Origin: Buxus sempervirens | Lineage: Eukaryota; Streptophyta; Magnoliopsida; Buxales; Buxaceae | Direction of reading: 5' to 3' | Length of the DNA stretch: 64,000 nucleotides | Assembly: GCA_947561395.2 (NCBI GenBank) | Contig: OX387183.1 | Span: 54,667,915 to 54,731,914 of the forward strand | Shown: piece by piece, positions 21,162 through 35,700 of the stretch | How the letters are laid out: every line of letters begins with the position of its first letter | How positions within the stretch are numbered: the stretch's first letter is position 1 | Translations under genes and position numbers: made by a program | Notes under the pieces: generated by a model | Database searches by the model: none | Seen by the model: the letters and a program-made list of their open reading frames with translations, nothing else | What the model was told of the DNA's origin: nothing

Positions 21162-22399
21162 CTCTCAGATATTTCTGTTTTGTTCGCAGATTCCACGTAT
21201 TCCCTCCGACAGTCCCTAGTCTACATAACCATGTAAAAGAATCTAAAATTCTAATCCGATTACCGATACACGTGGCGCCTATAGAGCATGGGCTGGGCTT
21301 GGCATATCTAAAATGAGAGTGTTTCACCTGGTGCGACTGAGTGGTGCTAACATGAAACGCACATATGGATGCCCATGTCAGGAGGAGGCCCCACACATCC
21401 AAACTCCATCCCAACTGGTGATTTCATGGAACAACCAGATTTTGGCTCTAGAGGAAATACTTTCATCTAAAACCGAGCAATTCCTCTCGTATCATGAGCC
21501 CTCCCCTAATATGGGTCTTCAGAGTCTGATGGGAAACTACTACACAACCCATTAATTAGCAAGACAATTAATGGGAGGAATTGCTCCCTTAAGTCGTGTG
21601 TTGTTGCGTATAAGGCTTGGTAAGCTTACCATTAGAATTGACTAGTGGATATGCACATATAAAGGGAAAGAACAGTTTTGCAACTGTTCAGATTTTAAAC
21701 GAATAGACAAAGTTTTGACTATTTTTTAGCCATATTTTAATTACGCCTTATCAATGAACGATAAGGTTTTTTTGGAGAAGTGCATAGTTATTGGCAAGCT
21801 TACGCAAGGGCCTATTCTCATTATATATAGTATAGATAGATTGTTATTTTAATTGTGAAACCAATAAACCCATATATTTTGCTGTAAGGTGTTATAGAAG
21901 AATCTTGCTATAGACATACAACTTCAATAGTTAAGACTCGTATTCAACTTGCCTGTCTAAGCTTTAGATGAATAAATAGGCCTATGACAAAGGCCGGAGC
22001 GTTATAAAAGGCCCACTTAGTTAACGATGTTGAATCAATCTTTGGTGGGCTCAGCCAGGTTGCAGCTTGGTTCACTTAATATATTATCTATCAACTTTAT
22101 ATTATTTGGAGGAGTAAATAACACTATAAAGTCAAAAAATACTTTCATACATAATTTTTAGTCATTTTATATTTATATATGCTACATTCATAGATTTATG
22201 ATTAATATTCTTTTATTTCATATGATCCATTATAGTTTTAGACTGTGCCCAGCCTTAATCAACCTAGCTTGATCCTAAAAACTGTTAGTGAACTAGTGCT
22301 GAGTCTAGCCCACAAAATTTTAATAAGCTCAATCACAAAAGAAATAATATAAGCAATTAAAAAAAATTTAACAAACCACCAAAAAAACGATAATAACGG
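21162..22399. other. Intergenic region upstream of the acetyltransferase gene
   Basis: This holds the presumed 5' UTR and promoter of the acetyltransferase gene (minus) and the 3' UTR of the LEA_2 gene. I see AT-rich sequence and no supported gene. Confidence 0.5.
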
Positions 22400-22975
22400 T
22401 CATATCTTGACCTTCCAATAGCACTTGGAAGAGATGTCCCGCGATAGAACAAAGATACTAATGTCGCACGTGCTGTAAACAGTCACACGCATCTTCAAGA
22501 TCTTCAGCAAGGTCACCTTCCCATGTAACCTCGTCGAAGACGAAAAGTTCAAGGATCCACTGAGGAAATCCTCGATAAAATAAGGATTCGAGATCAACTT
22601 ATCAGCGAAAATCTCCACAGAAGTGGTGATATTATGTTGTGCACGTGCAGGGATGGTGTCGTGCATGATCGGAGCTTCGGCGACGGTGGTCCCACGATAA
22701 TCAACGAAGGCTGTACCGTTTTCGTGCTCGAAGCTCGCGTAATTACGATTGGAAACTGCAATTACAAGGTCCAGCGTCGCGTTTAGTTCAAACACCGGGG
22801 AGAGTTGGATTTCGATGTTTCGAAGGCGAACAGGGTGTGCGGTGATGAGAGGCTGTTTAGGCTTTAAGATGGTGAGGAACAAGATTACTAGAACCACTAA
22901 AAGGATGATTAAGAAGAGACAAGTCACCCCACAGCAGATCTTGAGGCCTTTGTGACAGTTCTTACCACCTGCCAT
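22400..22975 (-). CDS. LEA_2/NHL-type (NDR1/HIN1-like) membrane protein
   Basis: This is an intronless 191-aa ORF with a good ATG. The N-terminus is short, basic and Cys-rich, followed by one strong transmembrane segment (about residues 17-39). A LEA_2 beta-sandwich domain (about 60-175) has the typical Asn-Arg-Asn-Tyr-Ala-Ser-Phe and Thr-Thr-Ser-Val-Glu-Ile segments and several Asn-x-Ser/Thr sites. Proteins of this NHL family sit in the plasma or endomembrane with the domain outside or in the lumen. Some act in defence or stress responses, and the role of this one is not shown. A TATATAAAT-type box lies at 23071-23083, about 100 bp upstream of the ATG. Confidence 0.9.
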   Translation of the reverse strand: MAGGKNCHKGLKICCGVTCLFLIILLVVLVILFLTILKPKQPLITAHPVRLRNIEIQLSPVFELNATLDLVIAVSNRNYASFEHENGTAFVDYRGTTVAEAPIMHDTIPARAQHNITTSVEIFADKLISNPYFIEDFLSGSLNFSSSTRLHGKVTLLKILKMRVTVYSTCDISIFVLSRDISSKCYWKVKI

Positions 22976-23777
22976 GGTTTATGAGCTTCAATGGAAGAAA
23001 CTGGTGTCTTCCCTCTTTGCTGACTAATAGATAGCAATGGTGATGGTTTCCGGGGAAGGGTAGTTTAATTATTTATATATAAAGCATGGAGAAAGTCTGA
23101 GCTTTTATTTTGTTTTGTTATGGGTTAGAAGGGATTAGTACAAACAATTTTAGGTATTTATATTTGATTCATCTTTTGTGGGTTTAATGTTGTTTTGGCT
23201 TGTAATGGCTGGTGCTGGGGTCATGGAGCAAGATGCTGTTATTTGGAGGAGCATCTGCTACTGCTAGTCTACAATTCAACATGCATATTTCAGTTACAAT
23301 AGAGAGAACCCAAAAGATTCCAACATGACATCTAGTTTTCTAGAAAAATACCCTTTCAAAATAAGAAACAATAGGAAACAAAAAATTTTGCAAATTAATT
23401 TGCAAACTAGAGTGCGACAATGAAAGAAAATGCCCACGAATTTGTGACAGGACAGATTTCTCAAAACAAAACTTCCCGAAACAGCCCATTAGGATAAATT
23501 TCTGCTTCGTGGAAACCCTTGGTTCAGATATCTTTTTCTTGCTGAATTTTATTTTCTTGGCCCTGTATCTTCTGTAAACAGATTGGCAAAGAACGTGAAT
23601 TATTTGCTCAATTACCGCTAAAGTTTCTAGGCACATTTTGTTTCTACCATTTCTAAGAAAAAACTCATCCCATCTGCTAAGGTATTCTGTAGAACAAACT
23701 CCAAAGTACCTGGAAATTTAATAGTGGCACCCCCACCAGGACAAGTATTTTTTTTTTTAACATGGAAGATTCTGCAA
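22976..23777. other. Promoter of LEA_2 gene and 3' flank of ERMP1-like gene
   Basis: A minus-strand TATA-like motif lies at 23071-23083. The right part holds the 3' UTR of the metallopeptidase gene. No other gene is supported. Confidence 0.5.
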
Positions 23778-26700
23778 CTAGAAATCAACAGGAAGGCTAC
23801 TTAAGAAAGATAAGGTGTGGGGAGATGTGGACTTGCCAAAGAGAGAGCACCAAGGGGGAAGCTTCATAAGAACTCTTTCAGTTTTTGGAGTTACTCTACC
23901 CAGATCTGTTCTCAATTTTACCAGGAGACGGCCCCCTTCTTGTCCATTTCGTTTGGCAGTCAACAGGGTGGAGTTTTTTAACCAGAAGAGAGATAGACTG
24001 AACCTTGTGGGGGCATTCTTTCCTCCTGAAAACTGAATAATGTGCCAACCATCAACCCCATCTATCTTTCCAGTTGTAACTAGCTCTTCTAAATTTCCTG
24101 CAATCAGAAAGAAACCAAAGAAATTTTTGGAAAGTTAACAAAAAACCTCATAATTTTTCATTTGATATTTCATTGTTTCAATATATGTAAGTAGTACATA
24201 AGAAAATTAGTATCTATTAGGCACTGCAAGTGGCCATATATGTCATCTGGTATCCACTCCTGATATTAACCTGTTTTGTCAGTATCTGCAGGCAAGGCCA
24301 TAACTTTAAGTTGCAGCCAAAATCCTTACCTATAATTGGATACATATCAATTTCCATAAGGAACAATCTGATAATTAAATGGAAAGTATTGGCAAAACTT
24401 CAGAAATTCATTTATTTTTCTCAAAGTCCCAGTTGGTACATAACGATACACTATACATATTGCCTGATAAATATCAGTTTTCACATGGTTTGAAAATAGT
24501 ATAAAGTTGAGTATTACAAACACAACCAAGAAAAACTAAACTTGTGAACTGGACTTACTACCTAATAAAAATTTAGAAATAAATGTACACCACATGAACA
24601 CACGACTTGATTTAACTGAACAACTTTTACATGCTTGGCACCAAAAAGTAACTGGAGAAAGAATAGATTTAGAATAGATGAGTTTATTAAAACCTCGCAA
24701 GTGGAAACTAACAAAACAAAGTGAGTTAAAACCATTGAGTTCAAAATACCAAATAGAAAATATATGATGAAATGCAGGAAGGAATTAAAATGCCCATTGT
24801 TGCTGAAATGCATGAAGGAATTAAAATGCCTATTGTCGCTCATGTATCACTTCCTTACCCAAAAAAGTGAGACCAGCTTCCTAACACCAAATGGAGTTTG
24901 GACTTGTCAATAAAATTTGGTAACTTAGGTCATGAATGCAAGTAAATCAAGCCTGGCACCATAAGAGCAAGATGGGAATACATCATTTCCCATCTTGTTT
25001 CCTTGAACATAATGACATAGCGATTGAAAAAGATATTCATACTTGTAGGTGTTTTTCATATAGTTTGCATGATTTTCTTTTGAACTCAAACCGTGGTTGT
25101 CCAAAATACAGCTTTTCCTCAAGTGTTCAGTGGCAACACACACACTCTATATTTATTGTTAATGACTTAAAAGTTTGTAAAAAATATTTAACAGGTAATT
25201 GGTTAATATGGAGACGTCAATAGGTAATGAACACATGGCACCGGTTAGTAAATTTGAAGACATTCTATTATGAATTTCATTTACATGTGATCCACTGATC
25301 AACCAGGAAATTTAGCTAGATCATAAACTCAAAAAAGAACACCGAAGCTGGATCTTAACCATAAAATCAAATACCACCAGGAGATAAGACAGCAGTTTGG
25401 ATATAAATTTATTATATTTTCTCCATTCTTTTTGTATTAGGATAGATCCACACTGACAATGATAATTTCAACAAGAGAATAAGCAGATAGAACAAGGAGT
25501 CAATGCAAAAACTTTATGGGGAATGGAAAAGAAAATTTAGAAAATATATTTTCCTTGTGAGTGCTTTCAATTCCTTTCCTGCTCCAGAATCAGGAGCTTC
25601 CTAGTCATTAAGGATACAACTATCTAAACAATATCCCACCTTGTTAAAGCACCATTCCAAGTTTCCAGGGAGTATTCACCTATCCGCTCTACATCATCAC
25701 ACTATTTTGTATAACATCTGAATTTCAGGTCCATCCTGATGTTGTAAAATCCCATGCCTGAATCAACAAAATGAGAAAACAATGAAAAAGAACTTCCGTG
25801 TTACTAAAAATGTCTTACCTTCTAACTTGAAGCCTTCAATTTCCTCCGTATTAACTGCAAGTGACCAGCGTGTAGAATCCTTGGTATCAATAGAAATCTG
25901 TGTCGTCCTGTCATATCCTTTTGTGTCGCTTTCAACATGCAGAGTTGGAATATCTGACTTGCTCCACCCACTTCCACTATCATCAAAAGTCCAGCAACCA
26001 TAATTGACTTCAAAAGTAACAAAATCAATCACCTTTTCACTTCCACAAATGAATCCTTCTTTAACATGTTCAACTTCCTTTGTCAACTTGCCCGGAGTCG
26101 AAGAAAAAAGAGAAACATATGAGATAGGATCCTGGTTTTCACCATATCTTCTTGCTGTTTCAACAACATGCACAACCTGTGAACAGAATGAGTCTTATAA
26201 CTTCCTCCTAAAAGAAGATGATAGTGGTTGTTCACATTTTCTTTTGAAATCTTATGTTAAAAAGAATGGAAGATAACTAGGGCTACGTTTGGTAATGCTT
26301 CTAAAAAAAATTGCTGCTAAAAGCAAGAAAAGCATTTAAACTGCTTTGTTTCTTTGAAGAACTTTCATAGAGTACTCTTGATATCCTACAAAAGAGAAGG
26401 AAATTTTTTGGCCGTCTCTCAAAAAATATATGCATCATGTGCCTCAAAGAAGGAGAATCCGTGGACCATTTATTTGCCCATTGTGAGGTGATCGGTTTCT
26501 TTTGGTCTCATTTCTTTGGTGTATTGGGGCTAGGCTGGTAGTGCCTAACGAGCTTTCCGACCTTGAAAAGCAATGGCATTTCCCCTTTCTTTGGAAGAAA
26601 GGAAAACTGATGTACCATGCGACAATTTGGGCTGTTTGGTAGCACAGAGTTGCTGTATTTTTTATGGAAATGTTATCAGATACAGATGATATTAGAAGAT

Positions 26701-29700
26701 ATTGAAGTTGCCTAACGAGCTTTCCGACCTTGAAAAGCAATGTCACTTCCTCTTTCTTTAGAGGAAAGTAAAACGGATGTACCATGTGACTTTTTGTGCG
26801 ACAATTTGGGCTGTTTGGTTAGCACGGAACTGCTGTTTTTCAGGAAGTGTTATCAGATACAGAGGATATTAGAAGATATTGAAGTGATGGCTGCATCTTG
26901 GGTGTGCCTCAAGGTGGACTTCTGTTCACTCTCAAGTGGAAGAGACTGGCCTACAGTTTCTCTTCTAAATAAGGATTCTGACGTGTTCATGATGTGGTTG
27001 TTGTTGATGTCTTTGTTTCATTTTGCTTCCTTATTGTTGGGTCTGCCAGTGGTTACTCATTCATTGTGTGTCCTATGTAGCCCTTATATATTTTTTCTTT
27101 TCATTTAATATATCTATCCATTATTCATACAACATCAAAAGCATAAAAATTACTTCTTCGCTAATTTTGTTACAAATGGTGGGGTGGGTGCCAACGGTGG
27201 TGTTGGTCAATGGTGGGTGGTGGTAGTAGTCCTAAGGGGGGTGATGAGTGCAGGAGGTGGTGGTGGGTGGATGAGTGGTATTGGTGGTGGCTAGGGTGTG
27301 GTGGTAGGTGGGTGGGTGGTGGTGGGTAGATGGGGATGTGGTAGTGAGTGAGTAGGTGGGTGTTAGTAGTGGTGGCGGCGGTGGGAATGGGATTAGTGGC
27401 TGTAGTGGTGGGTGGGTGCATGGGTGGTGGTGGTGGTGGGTGGGTGGGTTGTGTTGTTGGTGATGGGCATGGTGGGTAGTGAGTGTGGATGGTAGTGGTG
27501 GTGAGTGCACTGAGTGGCAGTTGTGGTGGTAGGTATTAGAGACAATAAGCAATAAAAGCAAAAAATGAGAAACAAAAATATTTTATTTCTCAAGAAAAGC
27601 AATCAATTGCTTTTTTGCTTCATCATAAGAAGTAAAAACAATCAATAAAAAAAACGTGCTTATTGCTACAAAAAGCTTGACTTTTCCCAAAAAAGCAATG
27701 TCGATCACAGCCTAAGACTATACAAAAACACATTCATAAGAAAAACAAACCAAATGGAAAGTTAAAAAGATTGTTCCACAAACAAGAAATGGAAGCCAAT
27801 AAAATTGTATAGGCTATGCTTAAAAGGGATCATTTCCTAATCTCTCAAGAGTACTAAAAAAATTCTTGTTATCCAACTCATTAACTTGTGTAGGCTAAAG
27901 TTAAAAGGGACTATTGGCTAATCTCTCAATAGTGTTAAAAAAACATCTTATTATCCAACTCATTAACTTTAGACTATTAAACAACACCTAGTTATCCAAT
28001 CTTCCAGATGTTTCCACATTAATGGTCAGTTAAAAGAGTAGAAAAATAATTCATGAAGACTTCAACCGGGGCATAGGTGATTCACATATCCAGTACATTA
28101 TCAAGTGTGAAATGCAAACATGGACTTACATTTACAGCTCGGGCTGTGTCTTCGGTGAAAGGTGGGATAATACCAGATAATACTGCAGCAAGTGTGAGGC
28201 CAAAGATCGTACAAGTTGCAAGTATAATACATCCTTTTGCACCTGAATGTATATTAAGAAGTAAACAAAAATGATCCTTGAACATCCAACCAATCACCAC
28301 AAAATACCAGGGGAACACTTGAGTTCTACACATAAATTAACACTCACACACAGAATAAATAGCTAATTCTTAACCTGTTGATCAATTTGACAACAGAATT
28401 TAGAGACAATCCAAGAAATCAAATCCATCATCAATTGATCCACTCAATCCCTTCAAGTAAAAATTAGTGTTCCAGTAGTTCTCTGATCTGTGAAGGTGTC
28501 ACCTATCCAGCTTTTAATCAGATCATAACTTTGATAGATTGATGCCAAAAAATATGCAGGAACCATGCCAATTATTCTTTAGTTGCCTCATATTAGATCA
28601 TAATAGTTCATGATAGACTTAAGGCAAGGGCTTAAGATGTTCACTTTCCAGATGAGTCTGAGGATCACAGCTCTAAACAGTTGATATTGCTAAATGTACC
28701 ACCACCTAGAGAAAAGAGATATATTGCTTAACATATCAAGGGAAATATGCATGATATACTAATGGATTCATATTGCCTCCTAGGAGAAGGGTATACATCG
28801 CTATATATATCAAGGGATATGTTAATATTTAAAACCATGCTGACAATTAAATTAGCATAAATTTGACACAGTATTCAGGCAGAGAACCAATCCTCGGGAC
28901 GTTGTGGATCGATACTCTATTCAGTAGGCTAAACATTGAATCTCACTTTCTGAATCTTCCTTGTACAACCATAGCATTATGCACTTCTATAATTATGAAT
29001 TTCATGTTCATAGGCAAATAATAAATTCTTTTTGAGATAAATGAAGACCTGAGAGGTGAATATATGAAAGAAGATACACCAATGTAAGGCAAAGGATAGT
29101 GGCAATATATACGGCAATCATTAGATTTCCAAGCCACTCAGGTGTGCTACCGGGGCTTCTGCATAAAAATCCAACACAAGAATAGTAAAATTTCCATCAA
29201 ACATATTAAGCTATTATAATTTCTAAGTATAAACTTATAAAAAACGAGAAAACATAACATTGAAATTCAAAAATCAAGGCCATGTTGATCTCTTAAGTCA
29301 TAATTTATGAACAAGTATAAATAACAGAAAGCTTACCTATCAAATCGAACTGCAATCCCAGTTATTGTGCCTGCTAACCGGATAAATATTCCCGCAGAGA
29401 TTATCACCGGAAAGGTCAAACCCAAAATCAAAGTTACAATTTTGAGCGGCTTTGGTGATCGTTTTGGAGATAAAGTTGCTTCCATCAAACCATCTACATG
29501 TTCCAGATAACAGAAATTAGGACATAAGAAGTCAACCTATCAGAATACTTAATCTAACAACTTGTCAATCAAAAATGAAATTAAGTATATCAACTTACAT
29601 GCAAAAGCAGGAGAGAGTAACCAAACAAGAGCTATATAGGAAGATCCAATCTTATAATAATTTCCAACCATGAGAATAACAAGCCACTGAAATAAACCAG

Positions 29701-32700
29701 CTTTAAAGAGCCACCTTTCAGCCTCCAGCTTAACTAAATCAGCTCGAGAAACCGCTGATTGCTTCTGCTCTATCTTGGAAAATATGTGCCACAAATATTT
29801 TTGAATAATGAGATAACCCACATGTTGGCCAATTACTGCTCCAAGGACAGCAGGTGCACCAAATAAACCAGTAACAACCCACGGGCTGGCAATATAAGGT
29901 GACGGTGAAGAACAAATATGTGGTAAGAGGAAGGCAACAAGGACAGAGAAGCCTAGTGAAAACATCCACATGAGTAAAACGCCTAAACATGATAAGCCCA
30001 ACGAAAATGCAGCTGGATAACCACCCATCAGTAACGATGTAGTCCAAATTAGAAGAGCCTGCAAGATCACCGAATTTTGAAGCAGATTCGCAAGACGTTG
30101 ACGATACACAATCATGTATGTACCCTGAGAAGTTGTCATTGTAAATAATGCATCAGAAGACAATAAAATTGCATACATAATCACAATGAATTATAATATT
30201 CACCTATTTCCAAGCCCAATCTCCAAAAGGAGCTAACCTAGAAGGTCAGAACATTAAAAAAATCTCACCAATATGTCAAAATATATAGCATGGTCTTGGC
30301 CTTCATTTGCCTCTGCTTTCATTGCCTCAACTTTTGTAAGCTGAGATGAAATACCAGTCTGACGCAGAAATGCAAGCATATTTTCTCCGAGATGCTGAAG
30401 AGAACCTGGCTTCAAAAGCTTCAATTTGTCATTCTGCATGAAGAAGCATTTACAGATTTATGACAGCGTTCACAGTAAAGCCACATGATCCAATTGACAG
30501 GCAAAAAGACAAACCTTTGTGTGATATACAGCGCTATTATCTACATATGCAAAATCAAGCCCAGAAAGACCTGCAACCTCTTTGTACACTTGGAAATCTG
30601 TTGCAGATTTTATCAGCCCAGAGTAGAAGAGATCCTGCAGGACTATAGTCACTTGTATTTAGACTTAGACTCCAGAATCCCAAGAAAAATATACAGATAT
30701 GAAAAAAATGATAAAACAGAAAAGGTACATACTAAAAGAACAAAAAGAAAAAATAAATAAAAATAGAAACTTACTAACCTGTGCAATGATTTGTCCAGAG
30801 GGATAATTTGCCACCTCGGCAAAAGTCTCAATAGCCCATGGATGAGGACCACTCTGTTGAAGGAAGGAAGAAAAAAATATATATGATAAATAGAATCATG
30901 GTGATAAATCAAAAAGCTAAAGAGATAATGTGTAACAATTAACTGTAGATCATGTTTTGCAATTCATAACAAGTAACAAAATTTAAAAAAAAAAAAACTA
31001 CTAATTAATACTTCAGAGAGCAAAAGAGGTCTTCAAAAGAATTTTCAAAAAAGATGCTACACCATAGATGGTTGACTAGGTTATTAGTCATCCACCCAAG
31101 GGTGATTTAAAGAGGCATGAGGAAATTTTTACAATCAGTTCCTTCAATATTTTGTGCCTCCACGGGGTGAAATTACAATTTTTTTCCAAAATTTTGAAAA
31201 ATCATCCAACAGACACTTTATTAGGATTGTCAAACTATTCATTAAAATATATATATATATATTTTAGGATTGTCCAACCAAAATGCCATTATTTCAGACT
31301 GAACAGTTACCAACATGATCAGACTATTTTCCTGATTTGAGATTGATTTCCATAGATGGGGCCATTGAATAGACAGACCAGATAATTACTATTCTCTTGT
31401 ACTTTACAAATAGTGGTTCATTAACTAAACAGGCCAGAGTGATAGCATGCACAAATATGTCATTGATGGCTTCAGACATAGATTAATCAAATTTTGGAAA
31501 AATCCACAGCTGGTTTGGAAAGTAAACGAACCTGAAATATGCTAGACTTCCCCCCAATGCCCATGGCCTCCAGATCAATAACCAAGCTGACAGTATTACT
31601 CCATGGATGCTGCATAAGTAAATTCAGCAGTTAATCTCTTCACATAATATTCCCAGAGAAAAAAGGCAAAAAAAAAAAATTTCCCCTCTTTTTTGTTTTC
31701 TTCATCAAGTCAATAGATAAGAAGAATTTTGTCAATATGTGAATGATTATAAAACATACTTTTAAATGAAATCTAGAGAGATTTATTCTTTTTCTTCCTT
31801 TCATGTATTCCATAAATAAGAAAACATCAGGGCACATGATGTTGGTGTGGCTCATATTTTTATTTGGGTGCAAAGGTGGAGGGACCTGAGGGGTTTGGAG
31901 ATATAGGTTGCATAAATTTTCTTTTTCAATGTTGTGGAAATCTTCTTCTCTCATTCAAATAAGCACAAAGCCGAATCACATAAAAATTTTGTGCAAAGTT
32001 CTTCGATCTTCCTTTTAATTTTAGATTATTTTGCACGGTTGAACCATTCAACAGGATACAAATAATACATAGAAGAATATGTCGTGGATACTTCTCAAAA
32101 AATTACTTAATAATACGCACCACCTTGATATACGAACTATTATCTAGCCTTCAACAATCAAAATAATTTTTTTAGCTGATAGTTAAAGATCAGGATAACA
32201 AAAAAGTAAGATAAATCACTGAAACAAAAGGTAAATGCACGTTTAATGCTTAAAACCTGTGTAATAAAGCTATGAGCACCATTAAGGCCCTCCTCTTCCC
32301 CAGTATTGAATAGAAATATAACAGCGTTCTTAAACCCATGAGCCCACTGAGAAATCCCTCGAGCAAGCTCCAACATAACAGCCACACATGAACTGCAATC
32401 ACCAGCTCCTTCCCTGAAATATAAATGGAGATTTCTACTTAAACTACAAGGTTAGGTTTACTATTATTGAGAATGCTTGCATAACAAAAAAACCATTATT
32501 CACAACATATTAGGATAAAGAGAAACCACTTCGGATGCAATGAGTTAAAGATTGCTCTAAGTTATAAAGGTTTCTTGCAGCATTTATCAACATACAAACT
32601 TATACTGAAGTTGTAACAATTCATCTGATTCATAAATCTTGTTAAGACTCTTGAGAGAAGCTCAATTAACCAACATAGTTGAATAAAATTGCAGCTTCAA

Positions 32701-35700
32701 GTACTAAACGAAAACAAGAATAAAATTCTTCCACAAGAAAATATAAATTTTATGGACAAATACATGGGTTCTTGCATGCAAACATGGCTGTTAAAGTATG
32801 GAACCTAAGTGGCATTGAAAGCAATGATTGCCTTATCTGATTATGGTTGAAAAGATAAGTTCATCTAAGAAATAAAGACCATCTACCATACAAGTTCTGC
32901 AGATGTTACCAGTCTATCAAAGGCATGATTTAGTTTTGGTGGTTGGTGGGGGTTTTGGGGAGCTATGGAGTAACCATAACATATAAAAATAAACTCTGAC
33001 CAATTCTTGTATAATTATTCAACTCAGTTTAACTAGTTTACCCAAACCAGAGTAATTCAGTAGTGTAAAGAATCCAACACTGTTTTTTTTTTTTGTATGA
33101 ATCGGGTTAGGGGTACAGGGGGACCGGCACATAGCCGGGACTCACAAACACTTGATGAGGGTGGGACTAGATCCCATGACCTGTGCTATTACCAGCATGG
33201 TCTTTACCACCAGAGCAGGCGGCGCCCTCAAAGAATCCAACACTGTTACACCACTCAGATAGGAAAATATCCACAACGCACAGATGAAATATTTAGAACC
33301 TATTACCCAAATATAAATTCTGATCAGATATATCATGAGCTAACCTGCAGCCTATGCTGACCTATCCAACATCCTCAGTGCTCAACACACAGAAAGCAAA
33401 TACAAAACTACCTAATACAGAACAGCCAAGAAGAATTCTGACCTATCTCCACTGCCCTATTTTTCATGTTCCTTTTGATTAAGTACAGTTTATGGTAATA
33501 TAATTATAGTGCTATATGACCTGGTATAAATATGCTTCATCTATTCCAATATAGCTACTCATTACTCATATTTAATTTCAATAACTGCTGTCATCGGAAG
33601 AAATTCATTGCACTATATATAATGCTAGTATATACAAACTTTATGACAATCCACAGTGGAGGTTATGTAACCCTTCCTTTCCTTTTTAACATATTGTTTC
33701 CTTTTCTATTCTTTCACATTAGTAAAGTGCTCATTTTGTAGTGAAACGCTAAGAGAAATTTACATAAGGTAGAAAAAACTTTCAACTTTGAACAGAAATA
33801 GGGCTTGAAAGGCATACGTTGAGAAGACAGTATCAATGTGGGAAGAAACAAGGATTGAATTATCTCCAGCTTTAGATATATATTTTGGCAAGATTCTCAG
33901 TACGACATGTTTTAGATCAGAATATATGAGTGTTTTCCCCTTGAACAAGCCGCTCGCAAGATGATTGACACCAGATGTTGCATGGAAAAAATCAATTTCA
34001 ACGTCAACCTCCCAGTGAGCAGTTTTCTTAATATTTTCAGATGCTGACAAAACATACTGCAGTAGGGGAAAAAAGGAGTGTTAAAAGAAGAATAGCAAAA
34101 TCTGAATTCAAAAAAATGGAAATCAGAATGGCAGAAAATGAAATAGGTAGCTGACAAGCATGATATAACGTTCTGAGTGTTTACTCAATAAATCGGACAA
34201 GAAAAAAGAATATTCAATGAATATAATTCAAATACAACACAATTAGTGCAGTATAACGGAGGAAAAGGATTCAATCCCAAATAACATCCCTCAGTGAACA
34301 AATTTTATACAAGAGAGAGTAACACTCAGAGAAAAGCAGAAAGTAGAAATATAACTGCAAGCACTATCACCTAATTGTGATATTGGTCTACTATTCAAAG
34401 ATGCAGAGGATTAGACCCTTAATCTATATCATAACAACACTTCAACTTCTTAGTCTCTCTCCAGAATAGAAAAAATTTACCAGGTTCATTCTCTTTCTAG
34501 ATTGATGCGACAACATATTTTATGTTATGAGTGTTTTGTATCAATCTATGAAGAAGAATATCAAAAAGATATTTTTCATCTGAAAATTCATGAAACTAGG
34601 ATATTTATTAAGTATTAAATTGTCGTCTGCAAGATTTTTGAAGAAGCACAAGGAAGATACTGGCTACCCCTTTTCTGTTCAGTGCGCAGATCAAATGCAA
34701 GAAAATTCACGCATTTTTTTATTCTTTTTTCATCGGTTCTGAAACGATATTATATAAATCAATAAAACTATGACCCAGCTCCAGGAAAGGACCAAAAAGC
34801 AGAAGGAAGAAAACAGAGAAAAAACACAGGAACAACTACAAGAGATACCGGTACCCCTCTATTACTACAAGAGCAATTTTTTTTTATTTGATGAGAGAGT
34901 ATATTATGTAACTAAAATGAGAAGGTAGAAGGGACTCATGAGGTATGGATACCAGGAAATACAAGAAAACCTGCAAACTAATAGTCCACAACCAATCAAG
35001 AAAAGCAACTGTAGCCTACTCCCATATTACATCACAAGAGCCATTTTCCTCAAGGAAAATCATTATTAAACGATTGCATCAAAAAATTACCCACAAGCAA
35101 AAAGACCAAAAAACCCAAGATAATCTGGAGGGAGATTATTTATATGATGTTCTCTGTTCTTTGTAATGTTTGCGAGACAAAGGGAATTGATTGATTTGGT
35201 GTATTTCTGGTTTTTCGTGAAATTTTAGGACCTCCAGCATTTCAGAGAATATTATATATTTCTTTTTCCCATTTAGTGAAAACTTCCCATCTTCTAGCTC
35301 TTGGACTTAGGCTGCCAAGCAGAACCACATGGCACTTGTGCCTCTGTATTTGCCTTTTTCTGCATTCGATATTTTTCCAAAGAACCATAAAAAATTAATT
35401 AACAAAAAAACCCAAAGGATATTAGTGGTTATTCAGAACACCCATCAAAGTAAAAGGAAAATTTTAACTTCTTTAACATCAAGTTGAACTGGCCGAAGCA
35501 AGCTTTGCACAAGAAATTATTGTCCCCACTATCCATAAAAGCAAACAGACCAAAATATCCAATAATCAAGAACTTCTCCATTGCATCACTAACCCAAATT
35601 AATCCAATTTATAACATTGAATCGGTGGAACAATTGAAAGGATAGTTATCACGATGTTTTTATGTAGGAGTTGGAGTGTCAACTGGGCCATCCCTAAGGA

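Larger units (their letters stand above)
26280..27712. mobile_element. Possible DNA element with imperfect inverted ends, intron 11 of ERMP1-like gene
   Basis: The left end GGGCTACGTTTGGTAATGCT and the reverse complement of the right end, GGCTGTGATCGACATTGCTT, are similar, so this may be a non-autonomous DNA transposon. No clear target duplication is seen. The interior holds a LINE-derived part (26370-27110) and a G/T-rich minisatellite (27172-27541), so the element has captured or been hit by other repeats. Confidence 0.4.

Noticed and set aside
27170..27602. Three overlapping His/Pro/Thr-rich ORFs on minus
   Set aside because: They are translations of the GGTGGT minisatellite and not proteins.
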